Source: Flavobacterium ammoniigenes (GTDB lineage Bacteria; Bacteroidota; Bacteroidia; Flavobacteriales; Flavobacteriaceae). Taken from it: a DNA stretch of 64,000 nucleotides. Numbering within the stretch: the stretch's first letter is position 1; every line of letters begins with the position of its first letter. The position numbers and the translations under genes were made by a program. The notes below the pieces were generated by a model. The model worked only from the letters and a program-made list of their open reading frames with translations, was not told the DNA's origin and made no database searches. Below are positions 8,714-17,327 of this stretch, in pieces. The DNA is taken from positions 2,108,001 through 2,172,000 of the forward strand of contig NZ_AP025184.1 of assembly GCF_020886055.1 (NCBI RefSeq), in the 5' to 3' direction.

Positions 8714-9844
8714 TTATAATCGTTGGCTCATATTTTTCACCATCATTTCTTTCCAAGGTCTAAAATCACCCGCTAAGATATGTTTTCTAGCTTCACGAAC
8801 CAACCACATATAAAATCCTAAATTGTGAATGGTAGCAATTTGTTTTCCAAGAAATTCATTGGCAGCAAAAAGGTGACGCAAATAGGCTTTGGTATATTCC
8901 GTATCAACGAAGGTTATTCCCATTTCGTCGATAGGTGAAAAATCAGCTTCCCACTTTTTATTTTTGATATTGATCGTTCCATTAGCTGTAAACAACATTC
9001 CGTTTCTAGCGTTACGAGTTGGCATGACACAATCAAACATGTCAATTCCAAGGGCGATATTTTCTAAAATATTAATTGGTGTTCCCACTCCCATCAAATA
9101 ACGGGGTTTGTCTTCAGGAAGTATTTCACAAACTACTTCCGTCATGGCATACATTTCTTCAGCAGGTTCTCCAACGGATAGTCCACCAATAGCATTTCCT
9201 TGCTGACCAGAATTAGCAATATATTCAGCCGATTGTCTTCGTAAATCTTTGTAGGTACTTCCTTGAACAATTGGGAAAAAAGTTTGTTCGTATCCGTATT
9301 TAAATGGTAAGTTATCCAAATGATTGATACATCGATCCAACCAGCGGTGGGTCATGTGCATCGAACGTTTAGCATAATTATAATCGCATGGATAAGGTGT
9401 ACATTCATCAAAAGCCATGATGATATCGGCTCCAATAGTACGTTGAATTTCCATCACATTTTCAGGCGTGAAAAAATGATAGGATCCGTCAATATGCGAT
9501 TTGAATTTAACGCCTTCTTCTTTAATCTTTCGATTAGCCGAAAGCGAATACACTTGGTATCCACCTGAATCGGTCAAAATATTACGATCCCAATTCATGA
9601 ATTTATGCAAGCCTCCCGCTTTTTCTAAAATCTCGGTTTGCGGACGTAAATACAAATGATAGGTGTTTCCTAAAATAATATCTGGGTTGATGTCATTTTT
9701 CAATTCGCGTTGGTGTACTCCTTTTACCGAAGCTACTGTCCCAACAGGCATAAAAATAGGGGTTTCAATCACACCGTGATCGGTAGTTATACTTCCGGCT
9801 CTCGCTTTCGATTGGGAATCTTTTTGTAATAAATCAAACTTCAT
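8714..9844 (-). CDS. tgt: queuine tRNA-guanine transglycosylase lacking zinc cysteines
   Basis: Exchanges the wobble guanine-34 of tRNAs for the queuosine precursor preQ1. The 376-residue TIM barrel keeps the substrate-site motifs DSGGYQVYSL (D92), AFDECTP (D146), VQGS, GGLSVGEP and GIDMFDCVMPTRNARNG (nucleophile Asp in GIDMFD). The canonical bacterial zinc site is C-x-C-x2-C plus His; here the aligned positions are G309, T311 and D314 (segment SPIDEMGITFVDTEY), while H340 in TIHNL is kept. The protein therefore probably folds without structural zinc. First gene of the operon with the LptF/G permease and EamA transporter; a -7 promoter element lies at 9864-9871. Confidence 0.95.
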   Translation of the reverse strand: MKFDLLQKDSQSKARAGSITTDHGVIETPIFMPVGTVASVKGVHQRELKNDINPDIILGNTYHLYLRPQTEILEKAGGLHKFMNWDRNILTDSGGYQVYSLSANRKIKEEGVKFKSHIDGSYHFFTPENVMEIQRTIGADIIMAFDECTPYPCDYNYAKRSMHMTHRWLDRCINHLDNLPFKYGYEQTFFPIVQGSTYKDLRRQSAEYIANSGQQGNAIGGLSVGEPAEEMYAMTEVVCEILPEDKPRYLMGVGTPINILENIALGIDMFDCVMPTRNARNGMLFTANGTINIKNKKWEADFSPIDEMGITFVDTEYTKAYLRHLFAANEFLGKQIATIHNLGFYMWLVREARKHILAGDFRPWKEMMVKNMSQRL

Positions 9845-9863
9845 ATTGGCTTTTTTCAGTCGG

Positions 9864-9871
9864 CAAAGATA
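9864..9871 (-). promoter_or_regulatory. -7 element of tgt promoter
   Basis: Minus-strand TATCTTTG, 19 bases before the tgt start codon; matches TAnnTTTG. No TTG at the expected -33 distance. Confidence 0.5.
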
Positions 9872-9934
9872 GGCTAATTTGAATCCTTTTTAAAAAATTT
9901 TCCCAAATTGAATTTATAAAACCATTCAAACACT

Positions 9935-9942
9935 TATTTTTG
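9935..9942 (+). promoter_or_regulatory. -7 element of the RlmD-type gene, near start codon
   Basis: TATTTTTG, with TTG 24 bases upstream (9908-9910). Only four bases separate it from the ATG at 9947, implying a leaderless or nearly leaderless mRNA. Confidence 0.5.
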
Positions 9943-9946
9943 CGCT

Positions 9947-11359
9947 ATGGCAAGAAAAAATACAGACAAAGTTGTCTTTCATCAAATAAAAGTCCTTGAT
10001 GCTGGTGCAAAAGGCGTATCGGTAGCAAAAGCCCCCGACGGTAAAGTAATTTTTATCCCAAATGTAGTTCCTGGAGACGTAGTTGATGTGCAAACTTTCA
10101 AGAAACGCAAGGCGTTTTACGAAGGAAAAGCAGTGAAATTTCACGAATTTTCAGAACATCGAATCGAACCGATTTGCGAACATTTTGGAGTTTGTGGCGG
10201 TTGTAAATGGCAAAACATGAAGTACAGCCAACAATTGTTTTACAAACAAAACGAAGTAAAAAACCATTTGCAACGCATCGGAAAAATTGAACTTCCTGAA
10301 TTCGAACCGATATTGGGTTCTGAAAAACAATTTTTCTACAGAAACAAAATGGAGTTTTCGTTTTCGAATAGCCGTTGGTTAACCGAAAAAGAAATCGAAA
10401 GTACCGAAGATTTAGGTAATAGAAATGCATTAGGATTTCACATTCCAAAAATGTGGGATAAAATCTTGGACATCAACAAATGCCATTTACAAGAAGATCC
10501 TTCAAATGCAATTCGTAATGAAATTAGAGCTTTCGCCAATGCCAATGGATTGACTTTCTTCAACCCAAGAGCACACGAAGGTCTATTGCGTACGTTAATG
10601 TTGCGTACCGCTTCGACTGGAGAAATCATGGTATTGATTCAGTTTTTTGAAGACGATAAAGCCAATAGAGAATTGATTTTAGATCACATCTACGACAAAT
10701 TTCCTCAAATTACTTCCCTACAATTTGTGGTTAACAATAAGGCGAACGATACTTTATACGATACTAACATTCAACTATACAAAGGTCGCGATTACATTTT
10801 GGAAGAAATGGAAGGGTTGAAATTTAGTATCAACGCCAAATCTTTTTACCAAACTAATTCGGATCAAGCCTACGAATTGTACAAAATAACCCGCGATTTT
10901 GCTGGACTTACAGGAGCTGAAACCGTATACGATTTATACACAGGAACAGGAACAATCGCGCAGTTTGTATCCAAAAAAGCTAAAAAAGTAATTGGTGTAG
11001 AAAGCGTTCCTGAAGCCATTTCAGATGCGAAAACCAATGCTAAACGCAACGAGATTACTAATTGCGAATTCTTTGTTGGAGATATGAAGGTCGTTTTTAA
11101 CGAAAGTTTCATAGCGCAACACGGTAAACCGGATGTAATTATAACCGACCCACCAAGAGATGGAATGCACAAAGATGTAATTGAACAAATTCTAAAAATT
11201 GAACCTCAAAAAGTAGTCTATGTGAGTTGTAACTCGGCTACACAGGCACGAGATTTGGCATTAATGGATGAAAAATACAAGGTAACTCGAGTGCGCCCAG
11301 TGGATATGTTTCCGCAAACGCATCATGTTGAAAATGTTGTACTTTTGGAGAAACGCTAA
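9947..11359 (+). CDS. rlmD: 23S rRNA (uracil-5-)-methyltransferase, RlmD/RumA type
   Basis: SAM-dependent enzyme that makes 5-methyluridine in RNA, most likely 23S rRNA U1939. Residues 10-70 form a TRAM RNA-binding domain; C77, C83 and C86 (ICEHFGVCGGC) plus a later Cys (INKCHLQ) fit the [4Fe-4S] cluster of RumA. The methyltransferase domain has YDLYTGTGTIAQF (SAM motif I), TDPPRDGM and the catalytic VSCNSAT (nucleophilic Cys). 470 residues, typical. A promoter element sits just upstream. The next gene begins 4 bases after the stop. The RlmD versus RlmC/TrmA assignment rests on the iron-sulfur cysteines and length. Confidence 0.9.
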   Translation: MARKNTDKVVFHQIKVLDAGAKGVSVAKAPDGKVIFIPNVVPGDVVDVQTFKKRKAFYEGKAVKFHEFSEHRIEPICEHFGVCGGCKWQNMKYSQQLFYKQNEVKNHLQRIGKIELPEFEPILGSEKQFFYRNKMEFSFSNSRWLTEKEIESTEDLGNRNALGFHIPKMWDKILDINKCHLQEDPSNAIRNEIRAFANANGLTFFNPRAHEGLLRTLMLRTASTGEIMVLIQFFEDDKANRELILDHIYDKFPQITSLQFVVNNKANDTLYDTNIQLYKGRDYILEEMEGLKFSINAKSFYQTNSDQAYELYKITRDFAGLTGAETVYDLYTGTGTIAQFVSKKAKKVIGVESVPEAISDAKTNAKRNEITNCEFFVGDMKVVFNESFIAQHGKPDVIITDPPRDGMHKDVIEQILKIEPQKVVYVSCNSATQARDLALMDEKYKVTRVRPVDMFPQTHHVENVVLLEKR

Positions 11360-11363
11360 ACCA

Positions 11364-11906
11364 ATGAAAAAAGGTATTCTTTTAGTTGTAGTCCTAGTAT
11401 CCGTCTTATTCTCTAGTTGTGAGAAAGATGATATATGTGATGCTAATACAATTACCACTCCCCGATTGGTTCTTAGTTTTTATGACATCAACAACCCAAG
11501 CATTTTAAAGAATGTGAACCAGTTAAAAGTAGTGGGAGAAGGAATGACAGAAGGGATTGTGTTTAGCCCAACAGCTATTGGTGATTCAAAATATGTCACT
11601 AATGCGAGTACCATTTCTCTTCCATTAAAAGTAGATCAAGATGTGAGCACGTATACTTTAATTTTCAATTCAGGGAATTCAAATCCAGCTCTGGTTTTTA
11701 CCGATAAAATCCAAATCAATTATAGCCGTATCAACTCATTTGTTTCCAGAGCTTGTGGCTTTAAAACCAACTTCAGTTTACGCCCTATTAATCCCATAAC
11801 GCACACCGCTGTTCCATCAACAAGCGGGAAATGGATCCAATATATTTCAGTAGAAAAAACAACCATAGACAATGAAAATGAAACACATCTTAAACTTTTC
11901 TTTTAG
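11364..11906 (+). CDS. DUF6452-like lipoprotein
   Basis: Uncharacterised lipoprotein of about 180 residues. I chose the ATG at 11364 because it opens a clear lipoprotein signal, MKKGILLVVVLVSVLFSSC (C19), whereas upstream extension reads into the preceding gene. After the lipid Cys comes EKDDICDANTITTPRLVLSFYDINNPS, which I associate with family DUF6452. The mature part looks beta-rich, with no catalytic motif seen. It overlaps the next gene by 35 bases in a different frame, so the two are surely co-expressed and may form an envelope pair. Confidence 0.8.
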   Translation: MKKGILLVVVLVSVLFSSCEKDDICDANTITTPRLVLSFYDINNPSILKNVNQLKVVGEGMTEGIVFSPTAIGDSKYVTNASTISLPLKVDQDVSTYTLIFNSGNSNPALVFTDKIQINYSRINSFVSRACGFKTNFSLRPINPITHTAVPSTSGKWIQYISVEKTTIDNENETHLKLFF

Positions 11907-12618
11907 TCTTTGTTTTTTGCTGATGTTGACATTGGCACAAGCTCAAGAAAAACCAACTGTAAAATCCGATTCTTTGCAAATTGCGGATAGTATTCCTGTA
12001 AAAAAAGACCGTTACGGACTTCGAGTTGGAGTTGATCTTTTCAAATTTACGCGAGGTTTTTATGATAAAAACTACAAAGGGATTGAACTTACAGCTGATT
12101 TTAGATGGAATAAAAAATACTATTTAGCTGCCGAACTTGGAAACGAAAATAAAACCACTGAAGACGACCGCTTAACTTCAAACAGCAAAGGGTCGTATCT
12201 AAAAGCCGGATTTGATTATAATATGTATGAAAATTGGCTGGACATGGAAAACATTATTTCAATTGGTTTACGTTATGGTTTTAGCAGCTTTAGTCAAGAA
12301 TTAAATAGCTACAAAATTTACAATCCTAATCCCTATTGGGGAGAATTAGCTGCTATTCCTGCCAACCAAGAATTCAATGGATTAAGCGCCAGTTGGATTG
12401 AAGTGGTTACTGGGATGAAAGCCAAAATGTTCAACAATGTTTTTGTTGGGTTTAGTGTGCAGTTAAAAACCTTGGTAACCAATAAAAAACCAGAAGGTTT
12501 TGATAATTTATATATCCCTGGTTTCAACAGAACGTACAATGGAAGTTTTGGTATTGGTTTTAATTATAGTGTGACCTATTTTATTCCACTGTATAAAAAG
12601 AAAGTGATTATAAAATAA
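11872..12618 (+). CDS. DUF6048-like outer-membrane/periplasmic protein
   Basis: Uncharacterised secreted protein of 248 residues. The signal peptide is MKMKHILNFSFSLCFLLMLTLAQAQ, cleaved before EKPTVKSD; a second ATG at 11878 is an equally good start. The mature chain alternates hydrophobic and polar residues and is rich in aromatic girdle-like residues (KKYYLAAELGNE, YLKAGFDYNMY, GIGFNYSVTYFIPLYKKKVIIK), suggesting a small outer-membrane beta-barrel. I link it from memory with DUF6048. Its start lies inside the end of the lipoprotein gene; a lipoprotein-barrel partnership is inference from that coupling. Confidence 0.78.
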   Translation: MKMKHILNFSFSLCFLLMLTLAQAQEKPTVKSDSLQIADSIPVKKDRYGLRVGVDLFKFTRGFYDKNYKGIELTADFRWNKKYYLAAELGNENKTTEDDRLTSNSKGSYLKAGFDYNMYENWLDMENIISIGLRYGFSSFSQELNSYKIYNPNPYWGELAAIPANQEFNGLSASWIEVVTGMKAKMFNNVFVGFSVQLKTLVTNKKPEGFDNLYIPGFNRTYNGSFGIGFNYSVTYFIPLYKKKVIIK

Positions 12619-12637
12619 TCGAATTAAAGTAGAATAT

Positions 12638-13051
12638 TCAGCTTGAATGTGATTTGATAGTTGCTATACAAAGCTCTTTTAAAACGTCTAAGTCAATATC
12701 AATTAATCGATTAACATAAATACAGGCTTTACCCATTTTAAATTTTCCTAATTTATTTAATAAGTCCAAATTGTTTTGGTTGGGAGTATATACATAAAGT
12801 GAAAATTCTTTTTTTCTTGGCGAAAAACCAATTAGTAAACAATCTCCTTCGTGTCCACTAGCATATTTGTAATGATAGCTCCCAAAACCAATAATTGTTG
12901 GTCCCCACATTTTGGGTTCAAACCCTGACCATTTTTTCATTAATTCAATTAGTTGTAAACTATCTTGTTTCTTTTCTTCGCTGTCAACAAATGAATTTAT
13001 GAAATCAACTACCTCGATTTCTGTCACTTTAGTCTTGTTTTCTTTCCCCAT
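12638..13051 (-). CDS. DUF1801 (YdhG-like) domain protein
   Basis: Small soluble protein of 137 residues that looks like the DUF1801/YdhG fold: helical N-terminus (TEIEVVDFINSF), then KMWGPTIIGFGSYHYKYASGHEGDCLLIGFSPRKKEFSLYVY and a C-terminal segment KFKMGKACIYVNRLIDIDLDVL. Function of the family is unknown. Convergent with the preceding plus-strand gene (19-base gap, no hairpin seen). No signal peptide. Confidence 0.85.
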   Translation of the reverse strand: MGKENKTKVTEIEVVDFINSFVDSEEKKQDSLQLIELMKKWSGFEPKMWGPTIIGFGSYHYKYASGHEGDCLLIGFSPRKKEFSLYVYTPNQNNLDLLNKLGKFKMGKACIYVNRLIDIDLDVLKELCIATIKSHSS

Positions 13052-13093
13052 AAAGAACTGATTAAAATAGTGCCTTTTTCGAAAGCGAATACA

Positions 13094-13327
13094 TTACAAT
13101 TCTTTTATCCCTTTTATAAACAGCCAAGACATGAATAATTTTTCACCGTCCCTGGTTTTTACTGCTTGGAATTTTGGCGATAAAATAGTTCCCACAACAA
13201 AAGCGGTAAAAGGAACAAACAAACCAGTCAGGTTCGTGTATTTGAAAATCAAAAATCGAAAAGAGATAAACAAGATAGCAAAACAACCCAATTGGTATAA
13301 AAACGCTCTTAATTGTAATTTAGTCAT
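13094..13327 (-). CDS. small two-helix membrane protein
   Basis: 77-residue hypothetical protein. Two hydrophobic segments, about residues 10-28 (FLYQLGCFAILFISFRFLIF) and 33-50 (LTGLFVPFTAFVVGTILSP), then a polar tail ending SWLFIKGIKEL. It lies 11 bases downstream of the THUMP methyltransferase on the same strand and so is probably its operon partner. I do not recognise the family; no function is offered. The coding direction is supported by the tight spacing and hydrophobic helices, while the antisense frame is less protein-like. Confidence 0.65.
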   Translation of the reverse strand: MTKLQLRAFLYQLGCFAILFISFRFLIFKYTNLTGLFVPFTAFVVGTILSPKFQAVKTRDGEKLFMSWLFIKGIKEL

Positions 13328-13338
13328 AGTTGAATGAT

Positions 13339-14508
13339 TTATTCTTTATCGGCAACTTGAAACTTGGTGCGTTTGCTGCCTTCATACATTTCGTATTTCA
13401 CTAAACGGGCTTCTAAACTGGCATTGAACAATTTGATCTTGCGGGACGGTTTCAATCCTACAAACTTCAAGGCTTCTAAATTAGCCGTTATAAACCAAGC
13501 ATTCGTTCCTGGATAACCCTTTTTTAAAGTATCTCCAATATTTTTATAAAACTCTTCCATATGAATATCCAATCGTTCATCATACGGCGGATTGAAAACC
13601 ATATGCAGTTTTCCTTGCGATTGCTTTTCGGTATCAAAAAAGTTATCTTCAGCAATGGTTACATAATCTTCCAAGTTGGCATTGCGAATATTATCTTTGG
13701 CTTTACTCACAGCACTTGGCGCCTTGTCGTACCCTTTAATGGTGTAATGAAATTCTCTTACTTTCTTCATCAAACTGTTGACGATTTGGTCAAACAAATC
13801 ATTGTCCCAATCGTTCCATTTTTCGAAAGCAAATTCTTTACGATTGATATTGGCTGGAATAGCACACGCAATCATAGCGGCTTCTGCCAAAAAAGTACCG
13901 GAGCCACACATAGGATCTAAGAAATCACTTTGTCCTTCCCAACCCGAAAGCAATAAAATTCCGGCAGCCAAAACTTCGTTAATGGGAGCAATATTCGTAG
14001 CGGTTCGGTACCCACGTTGGTGCAATGAATTTCCCGAAGTATCCAAAGCAACTGAGACTTGGTCTTTGCCAATGTGAATATTGATGCGCAAATCAGGGTA
14101 GGCTTTATCGATGCTTGGACGTTGTCCTGTTCGTTCTCTAAATTGATCTACAATAGCATCCTTACATTTTTGAGAAACAAATTCAGAATGGTTAAAGTGA
14201 TCTGAATGAACCGTAGCATCAATTACAAAAGTCTGATTGGCATTTAAATATTTTGACCAGTTGATTCCTGCAATTCCTTTATACAAAGCATTTTCATTAT
14301 TGGCTCTAAAAGTATAAATCGGTTTTAAAATTTTCAAAGCCGTACGCAACGACAAATTGGCTTTGTACATAAATCCTTTGTCACCTTTAAAACTGACCAT
14401 TCGAATGCCTTGCTCTACATCTTGTGCGCCTAAATCTCTTAATTCTTTGGCTAGTATCTCTTCAAAACCAAAAAAGGTTTTGGCAATCATTTTAAAATTT
14501 TCTTCCAT
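13339..14508 (-). CDS. THUMP-domain class I RNA methyltransferase (RlmL-like)
   Basis: SAM-dependent RNA methyltransferase, probably making N2-methylguanosine in 23S rRNA (RlmL/RlmK N-terminal half type). Residues 40-160 look like a THUMP RNA-binding domain, ending at VDQFRERTGQRPSID. The Rossmann domain follows, with DPMCGSGTFLAEAAMIA (SAM motif I), the NRKEFAFEKW segment and the N2-guanine/adenine methyltransferase motif IV NPPYDER. 389 residues, the usual size of the single-methyltransferase version in Bacteroidetes. Exact target is inferred. Confidence 0.88.
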   Translation of the reverse strand: MEENFKMIAKTFFGFEEILAKELRDLGAQDVEQGIRMVSFKGDKGFMYKANLSLRTALKILKPIYTFRANNENALYKGIAGINWSKYLNANQTFVIDATVHSDHFNHSEFVSQKCKDAIVDQFRERTGQRPSIDKAYPDLRINIHIGKDQVSVALDTSGNSLHQRGYRTATNIAPINEVLAAGILLLSGWEGQSDFLDPMCGSGTFLAEAAMIACAIPANINRKEFAFEKWNDWDNDLFDQIVNSLMKKVREFHYTIKGYDKAPSAVSKAKDNIRNANLEDYVTIAEDNFFDTEKQSQGKLHMVFNPPYDERLDIHMEEFYKNIGDTLKKGYPGTNAWFITANLEALKFVGLKPSRKIKLFNASLEARLVKYEMYEGSKRTKFQVADKE

Positions 14509-14621
14509 TTTTTCTTTTCAATTCAACTGCTATTGCTATGTTTTGGATGTAGCAGTACCTAAAAAATCTATTACCCAAATTATGAATCCAAATAATAGGA
14601 TTATTTTGTGCAAAAATACAC

Positions 14622-14629
14622 TAAATTTG
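14622..14629 (+). promoter_or_regulatory. -7 element for methyltransferase/ZIP gene group
   Basis: TAAATTTG in the divergent gap between the THUMP methyltransferase and the plus-strand methyltransferase, 28 bases before the ATG at 14658. No TTG at standard spacing. Confidence 0.45.
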
Positions 14630-14657
14630 CTCACTTGAATTAATAGAAAAAGAATAA

Positions 14658-15422
14658 ATGTCTGAAGATGCTAAACCAGCTACATTAGCTACGCAAAAGC
14701 CCACTCAAAACTGGTTTGCTTCCTGGTTTGATACTCCTTATTACCATATTTTATACAAAGAACGCAATTACCGTGAAGCGCAAATTTTCATGGATAATTT
14801 GACACATTACCTTAATCTTCCTGAGAAAGCCAAAGTCTTGGACTTAGCTTGTGGAAAAGGACGTCATGCGATCTATTTGAACCAATTGGGTTTTGAGGTA
14901 ATTGGTGCTGATTTGTCTGAAAACAGTATTGCCGAAGCTAGTAAAAATAGCAACAGTAGTTTGCAGTTTCAAGTGCATGATATGCGCGAAAAATTCGACG
15001 ATCAATTTGACGCTATTTTCAATTTGTTTACCAGTTTTGGTTATTTCGAAAATGATGCCGACAATTTGAAAACACTGATTGCCATCAAAGAAAGCTTAAC
15101 CGAACATGGTTTTGCAGTGATCGATTTTATGAACGTCAATCAAGTCATTGCTAATTTAGTTCCTGAAGAAACTAAAACCGTTGAAGGAATAGATTTCCAT
15201 ATTCAACGTTATGTAAAAGACGGTCATATTTACAAAGAAATTAGTTTTGAAGACAAAGGAGAATCCTACCATTTTACCGAAAAAGTACAAGCTTTGACTT
15301 TGCAAGATTTTCAAACCATGATGGAAGAAGCGGGTATCTATTTATTGGATATCTTTGGGGATTATAAATTGAAAAAATTCCATAAAACGGAAAGCGAACG
15401 ATTAATCATGATTTTTAAATAA
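14658..15422 (+). CDS. class I SAM-dependent methyltransferase
   Basis: Cytosolic methyltransferase of 254 residues with a small-molecule-type Rossmann core. SAM motif I is VLDLACGKGRHAIYLNQLGFEVIGADLSENSI (about residues 60-92), followed by FDAIFNLFTSFGYFEN (motif IV region) and LTEHGFAVIDFMNVN. A substrate-specific insertion follows. The substrate is unknown. The stop codon overlaps the ATG of the ZIP transporter (TAATG), so the two are translationally coupled. First gene of a long plus-strand run reaching TerC. Confidence 0.87.
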   Translation: MSEDAKPATLATQKPTQNWFASWFDTPYYHILYKERNYREAQIFMDNLTHYLNLPEKAKVLDLACGKGRHAIYLNQLGFEVIGADLSENSIAEASKNSNSSLQFQVHDMREKFDDQFDAIFNLFTSFGYFENDADNLKTLIAIKESLTEHGFAVIDFMNVNQVIANLVPEETKTVEGIDFHIQRYVKDGHIYKEISFEDKGESYHFTEKVQALTLQDFQTMMEEAGIYLLDIFGDYKLKKFHKTESERLIMIFK

Positions 15423-16090
15423 TGAATTATCTTTTACCCCTACTTTCGGTATTGATCGGTTACATTTTTGCTTTGGTAATCCAACCCAAAGACAAAGTGA
15501 AACTCAAATTACTTTTGGCATTTAGCGGTTCCTTTTTACTGTCGCTGACAGTAATTCATTTGCTTCCCGAAATCTATGAAAGTAATAATAGCCGAATTGG
15601 ATTATTTATTATGGTGGGGATTTTGTTCCAAATTATCTTGGAATATTTCTCACAAGGCGCTGAACACGGTCATGTTCACGGACATTCCAAAATGGAACAC
15701 ATTCCATGGTTGTTGTTTATCAGTTTGTGTATTCATGCTTTGGCAGAAGGATTTCCAGTGGGTCATCATCATGATTTGGCTATGGGAATTGCCATTCACC
15801 ACCTACCGATCGCGATTATTTTAACAACCTTTTTTATCAATGCTAATCTGAATAAAAAAGCGATATTTCTGTTCATGATTACTTTTGCTATCATGACACC
15901 ATTAGGAACAATTCTATCGGATTATTTGCCATTATTAAATGTCTATTATAACGAAATTACCGCCATAGTTATTGGAATTTTATTTCATATCTCCTCAACA
16001 ATTATCTTTGAAAGTAGCGAAGGACATAAGTTCAATATCGCCAAAATATCAATGATCGTATTGGGATTTGCCTTGGCATATTTTATATAA
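15422..16090 (+). CDS. ZIP-family metal ion transporter
   Basis: Membrane transporter of the ZIP family, which moves Zn2+ or other divalent metals into the cytoplasm. 222 residues, about eight TM helices, with the His-rich loop AEHGHVHGHSKMEH (about residues 78-92) and the intramembrane metal motifs SLCIHALAEGFPVGHHH (helix IV) and AIHHLPIAIILT (helix V), both carrying the conserved His residues. The gene begins within the stop codon of the methyltransferase gene. Metal specificity is not evident. Confidence 0.9.
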   Translation: MNYLLPLLSVLIGYIFALVIQPKDKVKLKLLLAFSGSFLLSLTVIHLLPEIYESNNSRIGLFIMVGILFQIILEYFSQGAEHGHVHGHSKMEHIPWLLFISLCIHALAEGFPVGHHHDLAMGIAIHHLPIAIILTTFFINANLNKKAIFLFMITFAIMTPLGTILSDYLPLLNVYYNEITAIVIGILFHISSTIIFESSEGHKFNIAKISMIVLGFALAYFI

Positions 16091-16106
16091 CTTAAAACAA
16101 AACAAC

Positions 16107-16487
16107 ATGGGACTATTTTCTGCATTACTAGGAAACGCTGGAGCCGTAGATCAAGAAAGTTTAATCAAAGAATACGGCAAACTTCTTATTGAGGGAGAAT
16201 CAATCGAATTGGGTTTCAAATTAATTCGAGATACCTTTATATTTACTTCAAAACGATTAATCTTGGTTGAAAAACAAGGGTTAACAGGAAGTAAAATTGA
16301 GTACAAATCCATAATCTACAAAAGTATTTCTAGATTCAGCATCGAAACAGCTGGAACATTCGACTTAGAAGCCGAACTCAAAATTTGGGTTTCAAGCGAA
16401 GTCAATCCAAGTATAGTAAAACAATTTAATAAGTCAGTAAATGTATACGATGTTCAAAATGTCTTAGCATTTCATGTTTTAAAATAA
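16107..16487 (+). CDS. bacterial PH-domain protein
   Basis: 126-residue soluble protein of the bacterial pleckstrin-homology-like family (one PH domain). I chose the ATG at 16107, which follows the ZIP stop by 16 bases and opens the typical MGLFSALLGNAGAVDQ; upstream extension would run into the ZIP gene. Core: LLIEGESIELGFKLIRDTFIFTSKRLILVEKQGLTGSKIEYKSIIYKSISRFSIETAGTFDLEAELKIW. The role in the cell is unknown; the family is common in Bacteroidetes and Firmicutes. Confidence 0.82.
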   Translation: MGLFSALLGNAGAVDQESLIKEYGKLLIEGESIELGFKLIRDTFIFTSKRLILVEKQGLTGSKIEYKSIIYKSISRFSIETAGTFDLEAELKIWVSSEVNPSIVKQFNKSVNVYDVQNVLAFHVLK

Positions 16488-16502
16488 ATCTCTAATTTAT
16501 TT

Positions 16503-17324
16503 ATGACTTTTACCAAAACCACCGAACAATCCTCAAAATACGAGCATTTAGAAAAAATGTCAGTAGCCGAATTATTGACTAACATCAATAACGAAGACAA
16601 AACGGTTCCATTGGCTGTTGAAAAAGCGTTGCCACAAATTGAAATAGTAGTTGCTCAAATTGTAGCCAAAATGAAATTAGGAGGTCGTTTATTCTATATA
16701 GGCGCCGGAACTTCTGGACGATTGGGAATTGTAGATGCGTCAGAATGCCCGCCTACTTTTGGTGTTCCTTTTGACTTGGTCAACGGAATCATTGCTGGAG
16801 GTGATACAGCGATTCGACGTGCGGTTGAAAATGCCGAAGACAATGCAACTCAAGCTTGGATTGATTTACAAGAACAGAATATAAACGCTAATGATGTGGT
16901 TATCGGAATTGCTGCTTCGGGGACAACACCTTACGTTATTGGAGGTTTGCAAGCTTGTAATGAAAATAATATAATTACTGGAAGTATTTCTTGCAATGCA
17001 GGAAGTCCGCTTTCGCAAACAGCCCAATTTCCAATCGAAGTGATTGTTGGTCCTGAGTTTGTTACTGGAAGTTCCCGAATGAAAGCGGGAACAGCTCAGA
17101 AATTAGTATTGAATATGATTTCTACCGCGACCATGATTCAGCTAGGAAAAGTCAAAGGCAATAAAATGGTGGACATGCAATTGAGCAATGCTAAATTAGT
17201 TGATCGTGGTGTGAAAATGATCATGAGCGAAATTCCTGTTTCGTACGAAGAAGGAAGTCAGTTATTAAGCCAAATGGGCAGTGTGCGAAAAGCAGTAGAC
17301 TTTTTCAACGCTCAAAAAAAATAA
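16503..17324 (+). CDS. murQ: N-acetylmuramic acid 6-phosphate etherase
   Basis: Cleaves the lactyl ether of MurNAc-6-phosphate to GlcNAc-6-phosphate plus lactate, in peptidoglycan recycling. 273 residues, slightly shorter than E. coli MurQ because the C-terminal UBA-like part is reduced. SIS-domain motifs are clear: FYIGAGTSGRLGIVDASECPPTFG, IIAGGDTAIRRAVENAEDN, VIGIAASGTTPYVIGGLQ, and GPEFVTGSSRMKAGTAQKLVLNMIST. It lies 15 bases after the PH gene and 3 bases before the DUF6095-like gene. No murK/anmK neighbour in the window. Confidence 0.95.
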   Translation: MTFTKTTEQSSKYEHLEKMSVAELLTNINNEDKTVPLAVEKALPQIEIVVAQIVAKMKLGGRLFYIGAGTSGRLGIVDASECPPTFGVPFDLVNGIIAGGDTAIRRAVENAEDNATQAWIDLQEQNINANDVVIGIAASGTTPYVIGGLQACNENNIITGSISCNAGSPLSQTAQFPIEVIVGPEFVTGSSRMKAGTAQKLVLNMISTATMIQLGKVKGNKMVDMQLSNAKLVDRGVKMIMSEIPVSYEEGSQLLSQMGSVRKAVDFFNAQKK

Positions 17325-17327
17325 ATT

